This document shows, piece after piece, positions 55,008 through 64,000 of a DNA stretch of 64,000 bases (its first letter is position 1; each line of letters starts with the position of its first letter). The notes under the pieces were generated by a model. That model made no database searches, was not told where the DNA came from, and saw nothing but the letters and a program-made list of their open reading frames with translations. The stretch spans positions 372,001 to 436,000 of the forward strand of contig CALSFV010000040.1 of assembly GCA_943737045.1 (NCBI GenBank), written 5' to 3'. This DNA is from Parapristionchus giblindavisi. Taxonomy: Eukaryota > Nematoda > Chromadorea > Rhabditida > Diplogasteridae. Made by a program: the position numbers and the translations under genes.

Positions 55008-56017
55008 CTACGAGCAGACATCTTTCTCAACACTGTAGAACCTCTCATTTGTGTGTGGTAGATCAACGCGAAAATCGATATTTCCACTGTGTTTGCATCC
55101 GGCACGGTTGTGCATGCGATCGACAATATTCTGTAATCATCGGAAAGATTTTTTTAAACAAAAATAGTATCCTTGAAAAGTAATATTTTCCATTTATTAT
55201 ACATTAAAGGCATAACCTAGCTAAACTCTCTGCTCTGGGAATACTCTCACGCAGAGAAAGAAAGTGAGAGAGTGTTGCCAGAGCGCAGAATTTCAAATTA
55301 TGTAGCTCGGTGTATGCCTTTAAAGGGTACGACTTACTGGACGGCAAATTGGTCTGATGACTACGTAGAGCTCGACAGTGCCTGTTTCGGTCTCATTGAT
55401 GGATACTGTAACCGGGTATCGATTCGTATCGACTACGGTTTCTATCGAGCCTTCATCGTCCTGAACAGCACACAGAGCAACATGCACACCCAATAAATGA
55501 AGATATTGATACTATTCGTGGCCAAATATTGTACCACAAGCGCGATTATAAAATGTCGCATCAGTTTACTTTAACACTATGCGTAGGTTTTTCGAAATGC
55601 ACACACAGCACGAGCTAATTTGATTCTCTCCGCTCTGGTACGACTCTTCCGCATTTTTTGTCTGCGAGAGAGCGCTGTCAGAGATTAAAATTTGCTCGCG
55701 ATGTGTCTTTAATTGTAAGAATTTCTTTAGATAAAGACAAAATTGCAAAGTATCCCTGCTACTTTCGATTGATATTGCCTATTGTCGATGGTGTCACGGA
55801 GGTCCCAGTTATCGGAAGAAGAACCGTAAAAAATACTGACAATCACCTTATCGAATGGTACATGGAAGAGACCAGATGTGTCGTCTTCCCACAATTGAAT
55901 CGTCGCCGGCGTTTTCTCGCCCATACAAGTAACAGTCACATTGACATCGTGGTGGTTGGGAGAGTCATAGGAGAGAATGGGCGTGGACATAAAGAACAGC
56001 AGAAATGTAGACAGCAT
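55008..56017 (-). CDS. Transthyretin-like secreted protein, 3 exons, 138 aa
   Basis: Exons 55847-56017, 55338-55460 and 55008-55130, all phase 0 with GT-AG introns. MLSTFLLFFMSTPILSY is a signal peptide. The mature protein starts with VNVTVTCMGEKTPATIQLWE-DD, the first strand pattern of nematode transthyretin-like (TTR/TTL) proteins; exon 2 carries VSINETETG and VVIRPICRP, and exon 3 a CKHSGNIDFRVDLPH strand near the end. Four cysteines and the length fit the family; such proteins are secreted, for example as bridging or signalling factors. Likely trans-splice acceptor (TTTCTGGCAG) upstream. Introns contain two family-B MITEs. Confidence 0.65.
55208..55324. mobile_element. TTAA MITE family B inside transthyretin-like intron, copy 2
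   Basis: Same insertion as 48462-48578, TTAA on both sides. Confidence 0.8.
55600..55713. mobile_element. TTAA MITE family B in first intron of the transthyretin-like gene
   Basis: CACGAGCTAATTTGATTCTC ... TCGCGATGTGTCTTTAA. The homologous insertion at 48868-48965 in the other gene copy is much more decayed at its right arm. Confidence 0.6.
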
Positions 56018-56426
56018 CGCCCGTTGAGGTCGACTGGAACTGCCAGAAATGATTGATAATTTGCGCGGAATTTTTAAACAAAGCATCCTTGCATAAGTTC
56101 TGCTTTTGTTCTCCTATTGTCTAGCAATATCATTCGCGTATGCAAATGTTCAGATAAAATAATTCAGATTAAAATTATTTATGACAGTTTAATGAGCAGT
56201 GGATATTGCTTGTGATTCATTTGAATGTCAATATTTATGATCACAAAGATTTTATGAATTCTAGTAATTAGCTTAAGATTATTGATCACTTAGCATATGT
56301 TTATCATTAAAAGTGTCTAATATGTTCGTTTAATTACTGAAATTATGTAAATGTTTGGGGTATAAAAACAGATAAAATAATAAAATTTATCGTCCTTAGA
56401 CTCGGAGAGAGAATGAGTGATGCTAG

Positions 56427-56884
56427 TTACTGGCCCTTTCCTGGCGGTTTCTTGGCGCCCGCGCCAGTAGGTGGACGCGGAGTAGGGTACGGTGCGTGAG
56501 GCCCGTCAGCAGTAGGGTACGGTGGTGGAGCTCTACCGGCACCTGGAGCTCCCGACCCAATGGGTGGAACCGATGGAGTCGGCTCGACGGAACCGCTGAC
56601 CGTCGTGGTCCTCGTCTTCCCAGAGGGCTGCAATTTTAATTAAATTTAGTAAGTAAATCAATGTACAGGAGTGATATGCATGCACGTATTTAATATAACT
56701 GTAACAATAAAGCTAATAATGTGCTTCATGGTGTTAATTAAGACTATCGATTGGTGGATATTAGAGTTACCGTATACCTTGGTCGTCGGTACGAGACCTT
56801 TGACCTTGATAATGCGATTGTGCGTGGCGCCTTGCTTCATACCCGGAATGACCTGGTCCGACTCGCCCCAGAGGAAGACGGTGC
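56427..56884 (-). CDS. C-terminal exons of an unrecognised gene with proline-rich tail (partial)
   Basis: Two exons joined in phase 0: 56778-56884 (TVFLWGESDQVIPGMKQG and onward to LVPTTK) and 56427-56627 (PSGKTRTTTVSGSVEPTP, a Gly/Pro/Tyr-rich stretch, then KKPPGKGQ and stop). The first exon enters in phase 1 from something upstream, but immediately beyond it (56898-56960) lies a LINE 3'-end-like fragment and no earlier exon is visible, so the gene may be truncated. Confidence 0.5.
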
Positions 56885-57087
56885 CTACAATTTGTTATAT
56901 AATAATAATTATTTATATTTAACGATAAACAGAGAGATAAAGGTGAAAATAAATAAAATCAAAAAATTTTTTGTTATTGTTAGTATATTTATGTATTTTC
57001 GTTTTGTGTTCTAGCAATTCATTTTTCGTTCTCAAACTGTCAAGCAATCCACTGTTCATGTTCTCCTATGAATTGAATACAAGAAAA

Positions 57088-57210
57088 AAAACGTGCGGAC
57101 ACAAGACCTGTGCATTGTTATATTTAAAACTTTTGAGCTATTTTAACACGCAAAAAAGTTAAATATAGCACTCCACATGTTTTATGTGCTGTGGGTTACA
57201 CTTTTTTCTG
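57088..57210. mobile_element. Palindromic MITE family K, diverged copy
   Basis: CAAGACCTGTGCATTGTTAT ... ATAGCACTCCACATGTTTTA, related to 2274-2419. Confidence 0.5.
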
Positions 57211-57819
57211 TGTGCCCTCTCGACTCTTTTTAATCCTCTCGTGGCTTCTGAATACAACATAAGCTTTCCTACCACTGAACGTAGTCGTTATACGCGGTTC
57301 GATCAACGGAATGGGCATTGTGCCAGAGTTGTGGGTCCACTGAAATACCATTTAGAATATTTATTTTTTCCAAATGTAATTTCATGACCCACATTTGGTC
57401 CTATGGTCCTACTATTACTATGGTTCATAATGCACGGTTACATTTGCCTTACGTGCCTACGCCGTAACCCCCTCCGCCGCGTCATACGATTCCACACAAT
57501 GAAGATAACCCAGTATAACCACTTCACTCAATTATACTCGATATTATAAATTCTTTAAGTTATGCGCAATAGCAATGTGCAAATCGTACCTCCGATTAAT
57601 CAGTCATTTATTGTGCAACTATCCCCTACCCTACTGGGTTTGTGCTTGACAAAGATCATTTGTATCATATTATATATCGTACCATTGATCACATTAAGCG
57701 CTGCTTGTTTACGTGCGGGCGGGAAGGCATTTCGTGTCGGTTCTTTCAGGCAAGCCTGTGTTGAGAGTGTAGCCTTTCCTGTAATTCAAGACACTTTAAC
57801 TGATCAGGGGTGCTGTTTA
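57211..57819. other. No gene supported
   Basis: A family-F fragment (GCCTACGCCGTAACCCCCTC) lies near 57455. A 140-codon + frame (57562-57984) runs into the MITE at 57820 and is therefore not trusted. Confidence 0.4.
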
Positions 57820-57938
57820 AATGAACAGATAATTTTACTCTCCGCTCTGGCAACACTCTCTCGTAAACAAAGAAAGCGATGTAGCATCGCCAGTGCGGGG
57901 GGGGAGGGGGCTCGAATTGGCTCGGGGTGTGGTTTGAA
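57820..57938. mobile_element. TTAA MITE family B
   Basis: TTTAAATGAACAGATAATTT ... GGCTCGGGGTGTGGTTTGAA with CAACACTCTCTCGTAAACAA in the loop. Confidence 0.65.
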
Positions 57939-58091
57939 AGCTAAATGTGTTGTTGTAAAACTATCTGGCCTAATCATCGTGTAAAAATCATTAGAAGGCT
58001 GTACCATCGGTGAAAGCACAGACGTGAATTCGAGAAGAGTCAACGTATCCCTGTTCGGTGGCGGAAATGAGACACAGGCTCCTAAGCGGAG

Positions 58092-58318
58092 TATTGATTA
58101 TTTTATTGATTATTGATTATTTTATTGATTATTGATTATTTTATTGATTATTGATTATTGATTATTTTATTGATTATTGATTATTTTATTGATTATTGAT
58201 TATTTTATTGATTATTGATTATTGATTATTTTATTGATTATTGATTATTTTATTGATTATCGATTATTTTATTTTATTGATTATCGATTATTTTATTTTA
58301 TTGATTATCGATTATTTA
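58092..58318. repeat. AT-rich minisatellite
   Basis: Repeated TTTTATTGATTATTGATTA units, about 225 bp, directly 3' of the gene ending at 58342. Confidence 0.9.
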
Positions 58319-58341
58319 TCCTCTGACAATATACAACAGTC

Positions 58342-60895
58342 TTACTCGCCAACGGCGAAACCGTCGTAGAACTGATCGACTTGAGCACCTTCAACCTGAA
58401 ATAGAACAGATAAAGAGCATGTGATACGAGAGCCACAGGACACGACAGGATAGGACAAGAGGCACTACTTCAGAATAGGGTACCAGAACACCGGGCAAGT
58501 CCAAAAGAACATGAAAAATGAAATAAACACAAGAGAAATGATGTTTATATTAGGCAATTATACTATTATTTTGGACTGGTACCCTATTCTGAAGTAGTGC
58601 CGGACAAGATCGGTGCGTTCTTAGGATATGGAGTAAAATCAAATTAGCATGAAATTGTGGCCGCTAAACAAAGATCAAAGAACAAAGAGTAATGTTGAAC
58701 GATTAATAAATAGACAGCATACCGTGATGGGCGTGGGTGTGACTGGATTAGGATCGTTGACTGGGAAACGGTAGACCTGAATTTTGAGAAGTTAGAGTCA
58801 GCAAAGATCAAAGATCAAAGACCAACCTTGAATCCGGGACCAGTCATGATGTACATCTCCGGCTTGTCATCTCTCAAGCACAGAAAGTAGTCATTAGTCT
58901 GCAATGATTTTGGTATGGTATTGAGAGAATGCGGTAGGAATACTCTAAGAATACTGTATCAATCGATAATCTCACCACATCAATTGGACCAGTGAGAAGC
59001 ATACGATGAGCTTTAATGAAGAGATTGTTAGGTGCGAGTTCGAGAAGGGAGACGTGCAGCTGAAAATGATTGATCTACTTATTGATTTATTGACTTTTTG
59101 TCTTTCATAAATTCATTGTCATTTTCGTTAAGATCATCGTTTCATTTTAATCAAATCGCATTTCATTAAATATTTTATGGATATGTAGGAATAAATAAAT
59201 ATTGATTTATAGTTCACCAAAGGGCAATTAAATTATATACTTACTTCTACAACTGCGGATGTATCACGCATTAGAAGGTTTTTCAAAATGTCAAAATGAA
59301 AGTGTGTTGTTCAAAAAGACGATAAAAGGATAAAAAAATGGGGTGGGTGAAAATGTGTGAATCGAGGAGAGCTTTCAAGATGTCGCGAATTTTGGCGTAT
59401 TTGAAGATATTGCAGTTGAAATATTGCTATTATATTTGTTTGCTACCAACATACGTTGTGGCATCGTATTTTATGTACTTCATCACACAGCGTTTCTTTA
59501 CCACAGTGAGAGCGCGCATTGAAATGTTGGCAAAATGCCAAAAAAATTACGGTATGACTGCACCGTGGTGTGGCTCTCGTCGTCTGCGTCTCTCACTTTT
59601 GTGTGCTCTCTCTCTTTTTCGCTCTACCTTTTTCTCTGTTACACCATGAGCGCTCTCGAAACGCTGTGCATCACGAAATCGATTGTTCGCTATTATAAGT
59701 TATGCTTGTAATGCATAAAATATTATTATTATTATTATTAATATGGCGATTACCTCTCCACCATTCTTTGATGGTGAGTGGCTGACGAGCACGAATTGCG
59801 AGCCACCGTTGGGTCCGGCAGTCGGCAGACCGAAGAAGTACTTAGGCGTTGCTGAAGTGTACTTACTAGTGACTACTAGTTACTAGTAAGTAGTTAGTAG
59901 TTAGTTAGTTACTACTAGTTACTAGTGTACTTAGTTAGTAGTTAGTTAGTTAGTTATTACTAGTAACTCGTTACTAGTTAGTTAGTTAGTTAGTTAGTTA
60001 GTTACTACTAGTTACTAGTGTACTCAGTTAATGATTAACTGATTTTAAGTTAAGCGCAAACGATTAAGTCAAGTTAAGGACTTACAATCGATGCCGAGAG
60101 GAACTTCTCCAGCGAAACAGTGCTGTGCAATGTTGAAGAGAACGAGCGAAGGACCGCCTTTGCGAGCTCCACTGAAGAAAGAATTTGAGTAGATTGAAAA
60201 TTGAAAAATAACGGTTAAATTTACACCCCGAACTAAATTGAAACTCTCCGCACTGATCACACGCTCTCGTTTCCTTTTCTGCGAGCGAGTATTGTCAATG
60301 CAGAGAGGGTTGGGTGTGCCCATAAGGATACAAATCGCTGCCTTATCGCTCTATCAGTAGATAAAGCAGGGTGAAAGAGCAGTGTCAAATTAATATTTTT
60401 TTATAATAACTGAGATTCGTTCAGAATTTAATTAGATTAACCGAAGAATTGAAACAACGATCTAACAGGCACTAGGTCGAGCGAGAACCGATGAATGAGA
60501 ATCGGATGATAACCATTTGCACTTTCTGTATCCATTAGCGCGTGCCTCTCATATGCGATTAGTTCTCATCCAGTTGGTTCTCATTCATCGATTCTCATCT
60601 GATCTATCCTTAGAGGCCGTGTGCATGAACGTCGACAAGCGTTTTGTCGACAAATATGACGTCACAAGAATATGGGGAGGATCTAAGGTAAACGGCCTCC
60701 GCCTACGACTGTGACGTAATGTCTGTCGACAAACCGTTTGTCGACGTTCATGCATACGGCCTCTCTTCTCATCCGATCTAGCGCCATCTTACGTTGTCCC
60801 CGATCGTTCGTCGCTCACAGGATCATAGAGAAAGATGAGGAAGGCGCCATCCAGCGATTGTTGTGCATCTTGTAATACAGCGTGACGAAATCGAG
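58342..60895 (-). CDS. Conserved-looking multi-exon gene, family unknown (5' end unresolved)
   Basis: Exons 60819-60895, 60086-60171, 59754-59851, 58976-59059, 58827-58898, 58723-58776, 58342-58395, all GT-AG with matching phases. The product runs LDFVTLYYKMHNNRWMAPSS ... GARKGGPSLVLFNIAQHCFA ... GLPTAGPNGGSQFVLVSHSP ... LHVSLLELAPNNLFIKAHRM ... FLCLRDDKPEMYIMTGPGF ... VYRFPVNDPNPVTPTPIT and ends FYDGFAVGE. About 175 residues; no signal peptide, membrane segment or known domain recognised. A possible first exon (60966-61028, MAVSTDITFAWGKPPSAIDR) would join only through a non-canonical junction. Introns hold an 8-bp-duplicating MITE, a family-B and a family-D MITE and an ACTAGT repeat. Confidence 0.7.
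58461..58601. mobile_element. hAT-like MITE with 8-bp target duplication
   Basis: Perfect inverted ends GGCACTACTTCAGAATAGGG (about 24 bp) and the exact 8-bp duplication GGACAAGA on both sides (58453-58460 and 58602-58609). The 8-bp duplication is the hAT hallmark. Lies in an intron of the 58342 gene. Confidence 0.9.
59858..60030. repeat. TAGT/ACTAGT simple repeat in intron
   Basis: Runs of TTAG and repeated ACTAGTTACTAGT, which is self-complementary and can fold. Confidence 0.9.
60222..60325. mobile_element. TTAA MITE family B in intron
   Basis: TTTACACCCCGAACTAAATT ... AATGCAGAGAGGGTTGGGTG; right end diverged. Confidence 0.55.
60613..60764. mobile_element. Palindromic MITE family D, copy 2, in intron
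   Basis: GAGGCCGTGTGCATGAACGT and the inverse ACGTTCATGCATACGGCCTC; interior AAACCGTTTGTCGAC inverted, with CCTCCGCCTACG as in copy 1. Confidence 0.8.
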
Positions 60896-60905
60896 CTGTA
60901 ACAGA

Positions 60906-60956
60906 GAGATCAAAGATCAAAGATCAAAGACCAAAGATCAAAGATCAAAGACCAAA
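60906..60956. repeat. ATCAAAG heptamer repeat
   Basis: Seven units of GATCAAA/GACCAAA. Shorter runs of the same heptamer occur at 34262, 58673 and 58803. Confidence 0.9.
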
Positions 60957-61028
60957 CTGACCAAACTGTCGATCGATTGCCGATGGAGGCTTTCCCCAAG
61001 CAAAAGTGATATCAGTGGAAACGGCCAT

Positions 61029-62142
61029 AGTCGACCGAATCCAATCGTTGAATTAGGTAGAAATGAGAGGAGAATGGAAAGTGTGGGACAGAAGAGAATC
61101 ACATTTGCCCGAATTCTACGTTTAATTTTTTTGTTTTAATAATTTGATTAACTTAATTTGGTTAACGTTAAATTTGATTATCTCCAAAACTAATTATTGA
61201 CTCGAAATAACCATTAATTTGGCCCATTCTCAAAAAACAAGTTACTATATTAGTTTCAAAGCTTTTTTTTTTGTAAAGCAGTAATTACTAGAGCGTTCTG
61301 CAAAGCTTATGTGACAATGAATTTTCGTGCAAGTTTTTTATACCACTTGATCATGAGAAATTTCACTTCACAAATTCATTTGTCTTATTGGCACTTTGTG
61401 CAGAAGGGACATTGTTCGCAACTACTCTTTTTCCGTCTGATTATGAGAGATTTTTCTCCATTCAAACAAACAGTTAGTTGACAGTTGTTCTTCAAGCATA
61501 ATGTCTCACAGTGACTGTTACTATTCCGTCAAGTCTGACTTGACTGCCGTGGAGGCTCTAATAAAGGTCACTAATGACACTTCACTGTTCATTCATTCAA
61601 TCACAAAACGCTACATGAGGACAATTCCAAATTTTTCGCGCGATTCTTATCACTGTCTCTGATTCAACTGCAGAGCAGACTAATGAGAGCAGAATGTGAA
61701 AAGGCAATGATGTGATCGATGCACTCTAATCAGTGATCATGTGATGGAGATGATATTATCCAGCTGCTTTTTATATGAGAAAAGCCTTTGCTCTTCACCG
61801 CGTACTGCAGTTTCGAGATGATCTTGTATGCAAATTGTCGCCAGTGCTCTGGAGATGATATTATCCAGCTGCTTTTTATAGGAGAAGAGCGTTGAAGCAT
61901 TTATCAAGGATCTCAACCTCGTAATCTCAAAGGTAAAGGCACCTCCCGCTATTCAGGGCACGCGAAGTCCTGCGGGAAATCACTTCTAGAACAGTGATAA
62001 ATCAAGAGCAATTCAGTCCGGAAGGCCCAATCTCATCTTCGGAACTACTCACCACTTCATAATGCTCGTAATTTCGAGATGTTTTTATTGTTAGGTGCAA
62101 ATTGAAAAGAGTGTCATCGATGCTGTTATTACAAATGTTACT
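61029..62142. other. Intergenic, no gene supported
   Basis: Contains a direct repeat of GGAGATGATATTATCCAGCT-GCTTTTTATA at 61746 and 61850 (104 bp apart). No open frame with splice support. Confidence 0.5.
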
Positions 62143-62278
62143 TGCACCCCCCCCCCAAGCGAAGTTGAAACTCTCCTCTCCGACCACACTCTCTCTAACC
62201 ACACTCTCTAATTTTCATTGTCTGTGAGAGAGTGTGGTCAGAGCGGAGAGTCAAACTAGGTTTGGGCGTTGCTTAAAT
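62143..62278. mobile_element. TTAA MITE family B
   Basis: GCACCCCCCCCCCAAGCGAA ... GTTTGGGCGTTGCTTAAA; the loop has an extra CTCTCTAACCACACT duplication. Confidence 0.65.
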
Positions 62279-62535
62279 AGAAAGTGAAAATTCCAGGATA
62301 TTCTCATGAATTGTTTAAGCATTCCTTATCACCAAATATAAATGGACACAATTTGCTCCCTCTCGACACTAAACTCCGTCCATCTCCTTCCACAGTCCAT
62401 CCACTAATCACTCATTAATGATCACAGTCCATGCGTCTGACTGCATTATGCTCTTTAACATTTGTAAGGCAGACACTCCCAGGGCATGTCGCCTATATAA
62501 AGCCTTAAAGAGCTTATCATTAAAATCACGAGATA

Positions 62536-63804
62536 ATGATGTCTAGAGTGCTTCTTCTTCTTCTTATTCTACAATTCGCTTTTGTTGCACCGAGAACGAT
62601 CAAATTGGCGGATTTGGCACCGGACGGACCGCTCACCGAACATTTTCAGACCTGGTTGAGAAGGTATGCGCTATTGTTCATAATATTTAACATTATGGAG
62701 TCGGGAATTGATGCATGGCTTTGCAAATCCGGAAAATAGATTCGTGCTCGTTGCAGCAACGGCTATGGTGATGAGAACTTTGAGCGATCCGATTATGGGA
62801 CGAAGGGAAGCTACGGAGGCAAAGTGAATGATGCACATAAGGTTTGTTGGATTATTAGGTCGAACGAGAACCGTGGAATGAGAACCGACTGGATGATAAT
62901 TGTTTGCCTATGAGAAACAAGCGCTAATGAATAGGGGCAAAGTAAGCAAATCGTTTTCACCAGTCGGTCCGTCCCCTAGTGCCGTTTACTTGTGTTATTC
63001 AACTTTATTTGAATATTATATTCTACTTGGGAACTACGTCAATTTATTATTTTTCTGCTCAATCTCGAAAAACTTAAAGCAGTCATGAAACATAATTGAA
63101 AATCTCTTGGGATATTTTTTTCTTGCGGTCTGTTCAATCTATTTCATTGTGAGACGTTTCTGTGGAATTTTCAATTGATTCATTATATATGCAAATTTGA
63201 CATATTTGAAAAAATTTAAATTATTCCAGGTTCTGCGCACGCCGGTGATCTTTATCCACGGAAACTCCGACTCTGCTCTGGGCGCAGGAGAATTCGCCGG
63301 ATGGATCAATAGCATCGACTACTTCACCAAAATGGGATACACTTCGGTACCAAAACCAAGACCAAAATGGGATACACTTCGGTACCAAAACCAAGACCAA
63401 AATGGGATACACTTCGGTACCAAAACCAAGACCAAAATGGGATACACTTCGGTACCAAAACCAAGACCAAAATGGGATACACTTCGGTACCAAAACCAAA
63501 ACCAAATGGGATACACTTCGGTACCAAAACCAAAACCAAATGGGATACACTTCGGTACCAAAACCAAAACCAAAATGGGATACACTTCGGTACCAAAACC
63601 AAGACCAAAATGGGATACACTTCGGTACCAAAACCAAAACCAAAATGGGATACACTTCGGTATCGTTTTTTTTTAGAAAAATTTCTCAAAAATATCGTGT
63701 TTTTGTGTTTTTCTCACCATGAATTCTGTAAATCTAAGTTTCGTTCAGTCCGAGATGTACGCAACGTCCTGGGGCGATGATAATCCGGACAATGCGGATA
63801 AGAG
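62536..63804 (+). CDS. LIPS-type class-2 triacylglycerol lipase, 5' exons (gene continues past the window)
   Basis: Exons 62536-62663, 62757-62841, 63230-63346 and 63749-63804, GT-AG and in phase. MMSRVLLLLLILQFAFVAPR is a signal peptide; then NGYGDENFERSDYGTKGSYG, TPVIFIHGNSDSALGAGEFA (the oxyanion-hole HG region of the alpha/beta-hydrolase fold) and MGYTS-SEMYATSWGDDNP, the typical start of nematode secreted lipases. The catalytic GHSMG serine, aspartate and histidine would lie beyond 64000. Exon 3 ends at the first of ten copies of its own donor site, amplified by a 35-bp minisatellite. Likely gut- or body-cavity-secreted lipid hydrolase. Confidence 0.85.
63329..63664 (+). repeat. 35-bp minisatellite spanning an exon/intron boundary
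   Basis: About 9.6 units (two are 34 bp), each containing AATGGGATACACTTCG|GTACC, that is the last codons of lipase exon 3 plus the splice donor. Because 35 is not a multiple of three and the unit has no stops, all three forward frames and reverse frames stay open across the array. Confidence 0.95.
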
Positions 63805-63834
63805 GTATAGTGGAAATTTTTAATGTCGAATGTT

Positions 63835-64000
63835 GATAGAGGTTGTGCTATACTATTGATTTGGGCACCACCCCGCCATTCCATCTCTCCTGGGTTCGAT
63901 TCCCGTGGCGTTTCACCGCCTCCACCTCACCAAGGCACCCGAAAAGGGAATTGGTAGTGCCTGGATCACACAGTAAAATAGGTCCGAAGAAGAGATTAGG
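63835..64000. repeat. Dispersed repeat with B-box-like sequence
   Basis: GGGTTCGATTCCCGTGGCG fits a tRNA B box; the following GTAAAATAGGTCCGAAGAAG matches blocks at 9970, 11263, 16172 and 17208. Sits in the lipase intron and runs off the window. Confidence 0.5.

Larger units (their letters stand above)
52206..55575. repeat. Nearly identical 3.4-kb tract, copy 2
   Basis: Partner of 45460-48830. Differences noticed include one base at 52917, the (ATT)n length at 54388, and a cluster at 55382-55410 inside a transthyretin-like exon. Confidence 0.8.
39048..56900. repeat. Tandem segmental array of at least four diverged units
   Basis: The unit start (ATTGATCTTATTGGCTAGTT) recurs at 39048, 41361, 45040 and, diverged, 51791, giving spacings of about 2.3, 3.7 and 6.75 kb. 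Each unit has, in order, a family-B MITE, a block ending in CGGACCCGGCTCAGATA-like sequence, then a promoter cassette with a tRNA-like A box. Longer units add a LINE fragment and the transthyretin-like gene. Confidence 0.8.

Noticed and set aside
63197..63722. Long open frames on both strands with PKPRPK / FGTEVYP repeats
   Set aside because: They arise because the 35-bp minisatellite has no stops in most frames. Only the lipase exon end is supported as coding.

Overview
This is eukaryotic DNA, almost certainly from a nematode. Introns are short and end in TTTCAG-type acceptors, several start codons sit just behind what look like trans-splice acceptors, and the recognisable families are nematode-typical: a serpentine chemoreceptor, a multi-domain TIL protease-inhibitor gene, a transthyretin-like secreted protein, a class-2 (LIPS-type) lipase and a mariner element. 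Short exons and repeat-swollen introns would suit a Diplogastrid/Rhabditid such as Pristionchus; the species is inference. I rebuilt the multi-exon genes by hand from splice sites and reading-frame phase; the main models close exactly in frame.

Layout. 0-0.4 kb: a 40-residue single-pass membrane microprotein. 1.8-4.3 kb: an eight-exon chemoreceptor (-). 4.4-5.7 kb: foldbacks and MITEs, one holding a TATA box and consecutive stem-loops. 7.7-18.5 kb: repeated modules that alternate small beta-trefoil (fascin/ricin-like) genes on + with microprotein genes on -; two of the + copies lack the trefoil and encode an intact 38-44 residue membrane peptide. 19.1-20.2 kb: a four-exon cysteine-rich secreted protein. 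21.4-28.7 kb: more short secreted or membrane peptides, many MITEs and a deleted mariner.

29.7-37.7 kb: a 17-exon gene (-) for a secreted protein with about five TIL domains, its introns filled by at least eight inserted elements. 39.0-56.9 kb: a tandem segmental array of at least four units whose recurring cassette is a TATA promoter followed by a tRNA-Glu-like A box. Two units share a nearly identical 3.4-kb tract containing a LINE reverse-transcriptase tail and the 3' exons of a duplicated transthyretin-like gene. 58.3-61.0 kb: a conserved-looking gene of at least seven exons (-), family unknown. 62.5 kb to the edge: the 5' part of a LIPS-type lipase in which a 35-bp minisatellite has amplified an exon/intron boundary about tenfold.

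The strongest novelties are the dispersed microprotein family (signal anchor, phase-1 intron, short N-glycosylated tail), the trefoil/membrane-peptide gene split, the amplified lipase splice donor, and unrelated foldback families that each carry tRNA-like Pol III boxes.
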